Assembly: GCA_019636095.1 (NCBI GenBank)
Contig: JAHBYF010000003.1
Coordinates: 62,001-126,000 of the forward strand
Reading direction: 5' to 3'
From: Hyphomonadaceae bacterium
GTDB taxonomy: Bacteria > Pseudomonadota > Alphaproteobacteria > Caulobacterales > Aquidulcibacteraceae
Length of the DNA: 64,000 nt
Under the pieces are notes generated by a model that searched no databases, was not told the origin of the DNA, and was given only the letters and a program-made list of their open reading frames with translations. Each line of letters begins with the position of its first letter. The stretch's first letter is position 1. Both the position numbers and the translations under genes were made by a program. Below are positions 45,972 through 53,441 of this stretch, piece by piece.

Positions 45972-47003
45972 ATGGATCGCAACGTCCTCAACGTCACAGT
46001 GATCTTGTTGGACGACGGTTACGCGTCCACAGCGTTGATGCCGATTGAAGTGTTTCATTCGGCGGGCGCGCTGTGGCGCGAGCTGAACGGTGAGGAGCCG
46101 CAGCCGCGCTTTCGCGTGACGACGGCTTCCATCGGCGGCGGCCCCGTGCGCAGCCCGTACGCCGGGTTGCACATGTCGCCGGAAACCGCGCTCGAATCTG
46201 TCGAGCGCACCGACATTGCCATCATCCCGACCTCCGGCCTCTCCTTTAACGAGAAGCTGATTGAGAATAGCGCTCTCTTGCCATGGCTGCAGAAGCAGCA
46301 CGCGAACGGCGCCTATCTCGCTGGCGTCTGCATGGTCGCGGCGTATCTGGCCGAAGCTGGCCTACTCGACGGCCGCCAAGCGACGACCCATTGGGCGATC
46401 GCCAATCAATTTCGCGAACGCTGGGCCAACGTCGACTGGCGCCCCGATCTTTTCGTTACCGAGGACGCGCGTCTTTTATGCAGCGGCGGCCTGACAGCCG
46501 CGGCGGACGTTAGCCTCTATCTCGTTGAGAAACTCTGCGGACACGAGGTCGCTGTGCAGACGGCAAAGGCGCTGCTGCTGACGATGCCACGCACGCATCA
46601 ACTAGGCTATGCCGTCCTGCCGTTTTCGCCAGCGCACACGGATGAGCGCGTGCAAGCCGCCGAACGCTTCATCCAAACCCATTTTCGCGAAGCGCTGACG
46701 AGCGACGCTATCGCCAGTCACGTCGCCATGAGTTCGCGCACGCTCATCCGCCGCTTCAAAGCCGCGACAGGCCGCCTCCCGGGCGCCTATCTGCAAGCCG
46801 TACGCATCGAGGCCGCGAAAGCGATGCTTGAGAGCAACGACGCACCCATCCAAACGATCGCATCTAGCGTCGGCTATGACGATGTTGCGCACTTCCGCGA
46901 GTTGTTTAAACGCTCCAACGGCATGACGCCTGCCGAGTATCGTGCGCATTTCGCGGAGTTGCGGGTGCGCCAAGTCGAGCAAGCAGCGCCTGTAAAGCGC
47001 TGA
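45972..47003 (+). CDS. GlxA-type AraC-family transcriptional regulator with DJ-1/PfpI domain
   Basis: A 343-residue protein from ATG 45972 with AAGGTGA upstream. The N-terminal DJ-1/PfpI-like amidotransferase domain (about 1-195) includes the elbow cysteine region AGVCMVAAYLAEAGLL and ATTHW. The C-terminal AraC domain (about 225-320) has two helix-turn-helix units: LTSDAIASHVAMSSRTLIRRF and IQTIASSVGYDDVAHFRELFKRSNGMTPAEYR. The ligand is unknown. It may act on the DUF4242 gene upstream. Confidence 0.9.
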   Translation: MDRNVLNVTVILLDDGYASTALMPIEVFHSAGALWRELNGEEPQPRFRVTTASIGGGPVRSPYAGLHMSPETALESVERTDIAIIPTSGLSFNEKLIENSALLPWLQKQHANGAYLAGVCMVAAYLAEAGLLDGRQATTHWAIANQFRERWANVDWRPDLFVTEDARLLCSGGLTAAADVSLYLVEKLCGHEVAVQTAKALLLTMPRTHQLGYAVLPFSPAHTDERVQAAERFIQTHFREALTSDAIASHVAMSSRTLIRRFKAATGRLPGAYLQAVRIEAAKAMLESNDAPIQTIASSVGYDDVAHFRELFKRSNGMTPAEYRAHFAELRVRQVEQAAPVKR

Positions 47004-47218
47004 TGCGCGCAGGCCACACACAATCGGCGCCACACTTTTTCCGCGTGACAATCCCCCAAATCACGTGATAAACGCGCCGCCCATTCGGAGACGTGTCGTG
47101 AAAACGCTGAACCACATCGCCTGCCAACCAATGTTCATCGCATATCGCGATGAGCAGTTGGATATGCGCGCGCGGAGGAGTTCGGCTCACTAGGTCTTCG
47201 GACAGAATGGAGCATGAA
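47004..47218. other. Gene-free, structured stretch before the terminator
   Basis: No convincing reading frame is present. A hairpin GCATATC (47140-47146)/GATATGC (47161-47167) is visible, and the stretch ends in a strong terminator at 47222-47252. It could be the 3' untranslated region of the GlxA gene or a small RNA. Confidence 0.35.
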
Positions 47219-47221
47219 GAA

Positions 47222-47252
47222 CCCCTCCAAGGCGCGGCCTGGAGGGGTTTTT
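47222..47252 (+). terminator. Rho-independent terminator upstream of the rtcB locus
   Basis: CCCCTCC (47222-47228) pairs with GGAGGGG (47241-47247), loop of 12, followed by TTTTT (47248-47252). It isolates the rtcB locus from upstream transcription. Confidence 0.88.
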
Positions 47253-47300
47253 CGTATGCGCTCCAGGCCGCTTTCGCACTCGGAAACGAGGAGAAGAAGC

Positions 47301-47528
47301 GTGCGTGTTTATCAATGCAGATTTCGGCGAGGCGCTGAACGCACCGTCGCGTGGATTGAAGCACGCGGCGCGAAGGTTGGCGCTTTGGTCAACTTGGAGA
47401 CGCTGGACAAAGAAGGCCCTTGGGAGGTCGAGGCGGTGTTTGACGTACCGCTGCAAGACCGTGCGTTGAAAGAGATGCAGCGCCTCAATCGCAATTCGTT
47501 GTCGAGCTTGATGAAAAACGTTGTTTGA
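47301..47528 (+). CDS. RtcB-associated small protein of unknown function
   Basis: A 75-residue protein from GTG 47301, which has GAGGAGAAGAAG upstream; the longer frame to 47214 runs through the terminator. It has a beta-rich first half (RVYQCRFRRGAERTVAWIEARGAKVGALVNL) and a charged helical end (LQDRALKEMQRLNRNSLSSLM). No family recognised. It lies 15 bases before rtcB on the same strand, so the two are almost certainly co-expressed; a role as a cofactor or regulator of the ligase is an inference. Confidence 0.7.
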   Translation: MRVYQCRFRRGAERTVAWIEARGAKVGALVNLETLDKEGPWEVEAVFDVPLQDRALKEMQRLNRNSLSSLMKNVV

Positions 47529-47543
47529 GAAGGAGAACCGGTC

Positions 47544-48752
<1,209 letters not shown>

Positions 48753-48758
48753 CGAAAG

Positions 48759-48786
48759 CACGCGTGAGCAGTCGCGCTCACGCGTG
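48759..48786 (+). repeat. Perfect 11-bp hairpin between rtcB and the first tRNA gene
   Basis: CACGCGTGAGC (48759-48769) and GCTCACGCGTG (48776-48786) are perfect complements with a six-base loop. No T-tract follows, so it is not a standard terminator. It ends five bases before the Asp tRNA and could be a processing site. Confidence 0.8.
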
Positions 48787-48791
48787 CGATC

Positions 48792-48866
48792 GGCGCCGTG
48801 GTCCATGGGTGAAGATGCTGCACTGTCGATGCAGCGAGGCGGGTTCGAGACCCGCCGGCGCCGCCA
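48792..48866 (+). tRNA. tRNA-Asp (anticodon GTC)
   Basis: A full cloverleaf of 75 bases with encoded CCA. Acceptor GGCGCCG/CGGCGCC, discriminator G, anticodon stem CTGCA/TGCAG with loop CTGTCGA (GTC at 48825-48827), T arm GCGGG-TTCGAGA-CCCGC. G73 and a G10-U25 pair agree with Asp identity. The D stem is weak, with a C-A mismatch. The 5' acceptor strand is identical to that of the Glu tRNA at 49276, and the D arm resembles it. It is probably an additional, not the main, Asp tRNA (inference). Confidence 0.85.
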
Positions 48867-48871
48867 GTTTC

Positions 48872-48967
48872 GTCATTCCAGACGGCCGAAGGCCGATCTG
48901 GAATCCAAGAGCAACCGCTCGGTCGTCGATCTGGATTCCAGATCACGCTACGCGTGTCTGGAATGAC
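48872..48967. repeat. Inverted palindromic repeat pair between tRNA genes
   Basis: The outer arms GTCATTCCAGA (48872-48882) and TCTGGAATGAC (48957-48967) match perfectly, as do the inner arms ATCTGGAATCC (48896-48906) and GGATTCCAGAT (48933-48943). Each unit has its own tip (GGCCGAAGGCC; ACGCTACGCGT). It has the same architecture as the serC-serA repeat. Confidence 0.88.
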
Positions 48968-48980
48968 TGAGTGTAAATCC

Positions 48981-49067
48981 TGACAGGTGGGCGAGCGGTC
49001 GAAGCCGCGAGACTCATGATCTCGTTTGCGAAAGCACACGTTGGTTCGAATCCAACCCTGTCGACCA
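48981..49067 (+). tRNA. Class II tRNA with anticodon CAT (Leu-like body)
   Basis: An 87-base cloverleaf with encoded CCA. Acceptor TGACAGG/CCTGTCG (first pair U-G), discriminator A, three-pair D stem GGC/GCC with an 11-base D loop, anticodon stem CGAGA/TCTCG with loop CTCATGA (CAT at 49015-49017), 15-base variable arm with a TGC-GAAA-GCA hairpin, T arm GTTGG-TTCGAAT-CCAAC. The long variable arm and A73 suggest leucine identity, yet CAT reads AUG (or AUA if lysidine-modified). One base separates it from a CAA (Leu) anticodon. Charging is unknown. Confidence 0.8.
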
Positions 49068-49133
49068 TTGAACAAACACATTCAGTTCCTAGGTACACAC
49101 ACATGTTTCGACCGCGCCCCTTCCGAGAGATAC

Positions 49134-49156
49134 GCTAGCGCTCGTGTGGCGCTAGC
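49134..49156 (+). repeat. Perfect 8-bp hairpin before tRNA-Pro
   Basis: GCTAGCGC (49134-49141) and GCGCTAGC (49149-49156) form a perfect stem with a seven-base loop, ending seven bases before the Pro tRNA. It parallels the hairpin before the Asp tRNA. Confidence 0.75.
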
Positions 49157-49163
49157 CGAATGT

Positions 49164-49241
49164 CTGGGCGTAGCTCAGTCAGCGGAGAGCGCCTGCCTTG
49201 GGAGCAGGAGGTCGTTGGTTCAAATCCAGCCGCCCAGACCA
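49164..49241 (+). tRNA. tRNA-Pro (anticodon TGG)
   Basis: A 78-base cloverleaf with encoded CCA. Acceptor CTGGGCG/CGCCCAG with C1-G72 and discriminator A, both bacterial proline identity elements. D arm GCTC/GAGC, anticodon stem CCTGC/GCAGG with loop CTTGGGA (TGG at 49199-49201), T arm GTTGG-TTCAAAT-CCAGC. All stems are well formed and it looks functional. Confidence 0.93.
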
Positions 49242-49275
49242 TTCCTTCAAAGCGACATGAGCGCCCGTTCAGCAC

Positions 49276-49349
49276 GGCGCCGTCGTTTATGGGTAGGATG
49301 CTGCACTTTCACTGCGGAGAAGCGAGTTCAAGTCTCGCCGGCGCTACCA
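49276..49349 (+). tRNA. tRNA-Glu (anticodon TTC)
   Basis: A 74-base cloverleaf with encoded CCA. Acceptor GGCGCCG/CGGCGCT (first pair G-U), discriminator A, anticodon stem CTGCA/TGCGG with loop CTTTCAC (TTC at 49308-49310), T arm GCGAG-TTCAAGT-CTCGC. The D stem is mostly wobble pairs. Its 5' acceptor strand is identical and its D arm closely similar to the Asp tRNA upstream. It ends one base before the converging TetR gene's stop. Confidence 0.85.
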
Positions 49350-49350
49350 A

Positions 49351-49959
49351 CTATTTCGCGACCTGCGCGGCGTGAAACACGCGCAGCATTTCCATGCCGA
49401 CTTCGCGCGCGTGCCCCGGCGGCTTGCCGACAAGCTCCGCAAGCGCGTGACCGAACAGCCCCGCGCCCATCGCGAGCGTCACGCTGATCAACACCAAGTC
49501 CAGTGATTGTTGAGGATTGACATCGCCGAACGAAGCGCGCCGAACAATGACGCTCTGTATGGCTTCGCGAATGTGTGTCACGCGCCGCCACTCGCCGGTA
49601 AGTTCAAGCCACGCAGCGAGGCGCGCCGCGCCGCGCGTCTCGAACACTTCGAACAGAGCTTCGAATACGGCTTCCTGCGTATCCTCGCGCGTGGGGCCGC
49701 CCTTCTCCGCGAGCGCCAATACCTCCGCTATGAGCTGACCGACCATCCGCTCCATCAGCGCCGCGTGGAGTCCATCAATCGACCCGAAATGGTGGATCAC
49801 AGTGGCGTTGGCGACGCCCGCCGCGGCCGCGACATCCGCCAACTTCAACGCCAACGGCCCGCGCTCCACCAGCAATTTCTCAGCTGCCGCCAATATGTTG
49901 GCGCGCGCATCCTCAGGCGCACGGCGCACCCGAACCTTACCAGTTTTTCTTATTGACAT
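49351..49959 (-). CDS. TetR-family transcriptional regulator
   Basis: The 202-residue repressor starts at ATG 49959; the longer frame reads antisense through the divergent gene. The N-terminal helix-turn-helix is at about 20-65 (RANILAAAEKLLVERGP, VAAAAGVANATVIHHFGS). The ligand-binding domain follows. A palindrome covers its own start and lies between the divergent genes, so it probably regulates itself and the hydrolase at 50018. Confidence 0.9.
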   Translation of the reverse strand: MSIRKTGKVRVRRAPEDARANILAAAEKLLVERGPLALKLADVAAAAGVANATVIHHFGSIDGLHAALMERMVGQLIAEVLALAEKGGPTREDTQEAVFEALFEVFETRGAARLAAWLELTGEWRRVTHIREAIQSVIVRRASFGDVNPQQSLDLVLISVTLAMGAGLFGHALAELVGKPPGHAREVGMEMLRVFHAAQVAK

Positions 49960-49967
49960 TTTTGTCA
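49954..49967. promoter_or_regulatory. Candidate TetR operator
   Basis: TGACA-TTTT-TGTCA is a perfect inverted repeat in the divergent intergenic region, overlapping the TetR start codon. Confidence 0.5.
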
Positions 49968-50017
49968 GTAGAGTCCAAATCCAAGCTGAAGGCAATCCTA
50001 TACCCGAGGTCCTCCCA

Positions 50018-50881
50018 ATGACCGCCACCAAGACGACACCTGCCGAAGTGCAAATACCACCGCGCGACATCCACTTCGATTTCGAAGGCGCGAAGGGTCG
50101 CCGTTGGCTTGGCGGCGATCCGGTCGGCACCGCGGTGTTCAACGCCCTCTCGCTCACATTCCCGGATGGCGAGCGCATGTTCATCGACGCCGTCCGCGCC
50201 TATCGCGATCGCGTTGACGGCAAGCTCGCTGAAGACGTGAAGGGCTTCATCGTCCAGGAATCGATCCACTCGCGCGAACACCACACGCTCAATCAACTCA
50301 TCGATCGCGACTTTTATGAAGTCGATTACATCGAAGCGAGCATCAAAGAGCGCGTCGCCATCGCCCGTTCACGCGGCCCGATGCGCATGCTGCTTTCAAC
50401 CATCGCGCTCGAACACATCACCTCGATGATGGCCGACATCCATGCCGCCAACCAACACCTGTTCGACAGCGCCCCTCCCGGCGTCGAGCGCATGTGGCGC
50501 TGGCACGCGATGGAAGAAACCGAGCACAAAGCTGTCGCCTTCGATGTCTTCATGGTCGCGACCAAAGATTGGACGCCGTTTCAACGCTACTTCCGCCGCT
50601 GCATGGTGATGGCGATCATCGGCATCATGTTTCCGCGCAATATCACCGATTACGCCGCGCACCTGCTTCAGGCCGATGGCTACTCGAAAGAAGGCGCCGT
50701 GAAGGCGGTAAAGCGCTTCCTATGGCGCGAGCCCGGCATTTTCGGCCGCGGCTGGAAACTCTTCTTCGCTTGGTTCAAGCCCGGCTTCCACCCGTGGGAC
50801 CATGACAACCGCGCACTTGTCACCACGTGGCGCAAGGAATTTGACGCGGACTTGGCAACGCCTATCCCCGCAACCGCTTAA
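50018..50881 (+). CDS. Predicted metal-dependent hydrolase (PF10118 type)
   Basis: A 287-residue helical protein from ATG 50018. Conserved His/Glu motifs fit a di-metal helical-bundle hydrolase: GFIVQESIHSREHHTLN (about 83-99), IALEHITSMMADIH (about 129-142) and WRWHAMEETEHKAVAFDV (about 162-180). This is the PF10118 family of unknown substrate, often linked with lipid metabolism and TetR regulators, as here. Confidence 0.82.
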   Translation: MTATKTTPAEVQIPPRDIHFDFEGAKGRRWLGGDPVGTAVFNALSLTFPDGERMFIDAVRAYRDRVDGKLAEDVKGFIVQESIHSREHHTLNQLIDRDFYEVDYIEASIKERVAIARSRGPMRMLLSTIALEHITSMMADIHAANQHLFDSAPPGVERMWRWHAMEETEHKAVAFDVFMVATKDWTPFQRYFRRCMVMAIIGIMFPRNITDYAAHLLQADGYSKEGAVKAVKRFLWREPGIFGRGWKLFFAWFKPGFHPWDHDNRALVTTWRKEFDADLATPIPATA

Positions 50882-50893
50882 ACCACGTCACGC

Positions 50894-51016
50894 TTCCCGG
50901 ACGCAGGCCCGGCATTGAGCCGGCATGTGATCCGGGACCCAGGGGCCGCCGACTGTTCGCTTACCCCCTAGATCCCAGCTCAGCGCATCACGCGTTGCGT
51001 GACGCTTGGCCGGGAA
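50894..51016. repeat. Imperfect inverted palindromic repeat pair
   Basis: Outer TTCCCGG (50894-50900) matches CCGGGAA (51010-51016). Inside, GGGACCCAGGGG is nearly complementary to the CCCCTAGATCCC region. It lies between convergent genes and belongs to the same general class as the repeats at 32912 and 48872. Confidence 0.6.
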
Positions 51017-51024
51017 ACGTTGAG

Positions 51025-52101
51025 TTAGAAGCCGAGCAAGCTCGCATACCGATCGCGGTGGAAGCTTGCGCCGCCATAGAGTGCTTCGGTGGCGCGCGCC
51101 CGCTTCAGGTAGAGCCCCGCATCGTGAACATCGGTCATGCCGATGCCGCCATGCAGCTGCACCATCTCGTTCGACGCGAGGTGCACTGTCTCAGACGCGC
51201 GCGCTTTCGCCAGGCTCGCATACTCGGCGATAGTGTTGGCGTTACGATCCAACGCATCGAGCGCCGCCTGCACGCATGAGCGTGTCAGCTCCAAATCGGT
51301 GAACAGCTTCGCTGCGCGATGCTGTAACGCCTGAAAGCCGCCGATCACCTGCCCGAACTGACGCCGCGTCTTCAGATATTCGCTGGTGATCTCAAACGCC
51401 TCACTGGCCGAGCCGACCATCTCCGCCGCCAAACCGATGCGCGCGCGGTCGAGGATCGCGTCGACCACATCGGCGCCGCCATTCATCTTCTCTGCCGGCG
51501 CGTTCTCAAACGTGATGTCCGCGGCGCCTCGGCTATCCGCTGTCACCAATTCGCGGCGCGTCACGCCAGCGGCATCCGCCTTCACCAGATAGAGCGCGTC
51601 CGCGCCCGTAACGATGATCAGATCGGCGATATGCCCGTCGGCCACATATTGCTTCGCGCCCGTGAGCTTGCCGCCCTCGAACTTCAGCTTCGACTTGCTC
51701 GGCGCATGATGCGCGCCTTCATCGATCGCGATCGTCGCAACCACTTCGCCAGACGCAATCCTCGGCAACCATTCCTGCTTCTGCGCATCGGTACCTGCCA
51801 GTAACAGCGCGCTGGCGCCCGCGAGCGCCGAAGAGTGTAGCGGCGACGCAACCAATGTCCGCCCGCTCTCTTCCAGCACCGCACCCAGCGCGACAAAACC
51901 TAGCCCCGCGCCACCGTATTCTTCCGGAATGATCACGCCCGCGAGACCAAGCCCGGCGATCTCGCGCCACAAATCCGGATCGCGGCCGTTCTTCTTTTCA
52001 TCGCGCTGCTTGCGCAGCCGCGTCACCGGCGCCTGCTCGCGAAAGAAATCGCGCGCCGTATCCTTCAGCATCCGCTGATCGTCATTCAGTGTGAACGTCA
52101 T
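51025..52101 (-). CDS. Acyl-CoA dehydrogenase, small partner
   Basis: A 358-residue FAD enzyme of the acyl-CoA dehydrogenase superfamily. N-terminal helical domain (NDDQRMLKDTARDFF), PEEYGGAGLGF, middle beta domain, and C-terminal helices with RRQFGQVIGGFQALQHRAA and VQLHGGIGMTD. The next gene upstream encodes a second family member and overlaps it by four bases. Such pairs often form heterotetramers in sterol or branched-acid degradation, so this is probably one subunit of a complex (inference). Confidence 0.88.
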   Translation of the reverse strand: MTFTLNDDQRMLKDTARDFFREQAPVTRLRKQRDEKKNGRDPDLWREIAGLGLAGVIIPEEYGGAGLGFVALGAVLEESGRTLVASPLHSSALAGASALLLAGTDAQKQEWLPRIASGEVVATIAIDEGAHHAPSKSKLKFEGGKLTGAKQYVADGHIADLIIVTGADALYLVKADAAGVTRRELVTADSRGAADITFENAPAEKMNGGADVVDAILDRARIGLAAEMVGSASEAFEITSEYLKTRRQFGQVIGGFQALQHRAAKLFTDLELTRSCVQAALDALDRNANTIAEYASLAKARASETVHLASNEMVQLHGGIGMTDVHDAGLYLKRARATEALYGGASFHRDRYASLLGF

Positions 52102-53285
52102 TGTGTGTCTCGCAGACCAAGCACGCGCTTGGCGACAACGTTGAGATTGATTTCGGTGGTGCCGCCTTCGATCGAATTGCCTTTCGAACGGAGCCAGCCG
52201 CGCGTCGTCGCTATGTCGTCGGGCGAGAAGCCCTCGCCTGACCAGCCGAGCGCACGATTACCCGCGGCTTCCACCATCAGCTCGCAGCGATCCTGGTTCA
52301 ACGTCGCGCCCGCGACTTTGAACATCGAGGCCATATGGCTGACATTGCCGCCAGCCTTCGCCTCTTCCTGCGCGCGCTGCACCGACAAAGCGTAAGCCCG
52401 CTCCGTCATCTTATGCTCAGCGATCCGCGCCCGCAGATCGCGATCCTCCAGCGCGCCGTCTTCGATGCCCACATGCTTCTTCGCCAAATCGACCACGTCG
52501 ACACGCGTGTTGGAGCCAAAGCCAGAAATATTGGTCCGCTCGTACTGCAGCAGGCGCTTGGCGATCTCCCAGCCGCCATTCAGACGGCCGACCATGTTGC
52601 CCTTCGGGATCTTCACATCGGTGAAGAATGTTTCGCAGAACGGCGACGACCCGGAAATGAGCTTAATCGGTCGGGTCTCGACGCCCTTCGTCGTCATATC
52701 GATCAGCACGAACGAAATGCCTTCGTGCTTGACGCTTGTATCGGTGCGCACCAGGCAGAAGCACCAATCGGCGTGGTTCGCGTACGAGGTCCAAACCTTC
52801 TGGCCGTTGATCAGCCAGTGATCGCCCTTGTCCTCGCACTTGGTTTGCAGACCCGCCAAATCGCTACCCGCGCCCGGCTCCGAATAGCCCTGGCACCAGC
52901 GGATTTCACCGCGCACGATTTTCGGCAGGTGCTCCTTCTTCTGCTCTTCGTTCGCGTACTCAAGCAAAACCGGCCCCAACATCCAGAGACCGAACGAAAA
53001 GAGCGGCGGCCGCGCGCCAATCTTCTTCATCTCGCTCTGCAACACGCGGTTCTCATCCGCGCTCAAGCCACCGCCGCCGTACTCCGCCGGCCACGTCGGC
53101 GCGGTCCAGCCCTTCGCGCCCATACGCTCGAGCCAGAGCTTCGCTTCCGGATTTTTGAATTCGTAGTTGCGCCCACCCCAGACAGCGTCGTCTTCGCCCG
53201 TCATCGGAGTCCGCATCGAAGCCGGGCAGTTCGCTTCCAGCCAGGCTCTCGTCTCGGTTCGGAAGGCTTCCAAATCTTTTGTCAT
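52098..53285 (-). CDS. Acyl-CoA dehydrogenase, large partner
   Basis: A 395-residue acyl-CoA dehydrogenase. N-terminal domain with PTWPAEYGGGGLSADE, FAD-binding middle domain (CQGYSEPGAGSDLAGL, then WLINGQKVWTSYANHADWCFCLVRTD), and C-terminal domain with EGGTTEINLNVVAKRVLGL. It is translationally coupled to the smaller dehydrogenase downstream. The combination fits beta-oxidation of an unusual acyl-CoA. Confidence 0.9.
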   Translation of the reverse strand: MTKDLEAFRTETRAWLEANCPASMRTPMTGEDDAVWGGRNYEFKNPEAKLWLERMGAKGWTAPTWPAEYGGGGLSADENRVLQSEMKKIGARPPLFSFGLWMLGPVLLEYANEEQKKEHLPKIVRGEIRWCQGYSEPGAGSDLAGLQTKCEDKGDHWLINGQKVWTSYANHADWCFCLVRTDTSVKHEGISFVLIDMTTKGVETRPIKLISGSSPFCETFFTDVKIPKGNMVGRLNGGWEIAKRLLQYERTNISGFGSNTRVDVVDLAKKHVGIEDGALEDRDLRARIAEHKMTERAYALSVQRAQEEAKAGGNVSHMASMFKVAGATLNQDRCELMVEAAGNRALGWSGEGFSPDDIATTRGWLRSKGNSIEGGTTEINLNVVAKRVLGLRDTQ

Positions 53286-53403
53286 CGCACGTTTCCTCGA
53301 ACGCGCGGCTTAGCACCATACAGAGGTGTACGTCACTATCACGCTTGGTAAGGCGGACCCGGCTTTCGCTGACGCTAGTGGAAACGGGCGCCGTTCTTCC
53401 AAT

Positions 53404-53434
53404 GCGTCACCCTGAGCCTGTCGAAGGGTGACGC
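53404..53434. repeat. Perfect hairpin repeat downstream of the M16 operon
   Basis: GCGTCACCCT (53404-53413) and AGGGTGACGC (53425-53434) are perfect complements around an 11-base loop. The loop plus arm (CCTGAGCCTGTCGAAGGGTG) is a sequence I recognise as common between alphaproteobacterial genes. It may act as a terminator-like element for the M16 genes. Confidence 0.8.
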
Positions 53435-53441
53435 ACACACC

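Noticed and set aside
47253..47300. Sigma-54/RtcR-type promoter for rtcB
   Set aside because: No convincing GG-N10-GC element is visible in the short gap, and no RtcR regulator gene is in the window.
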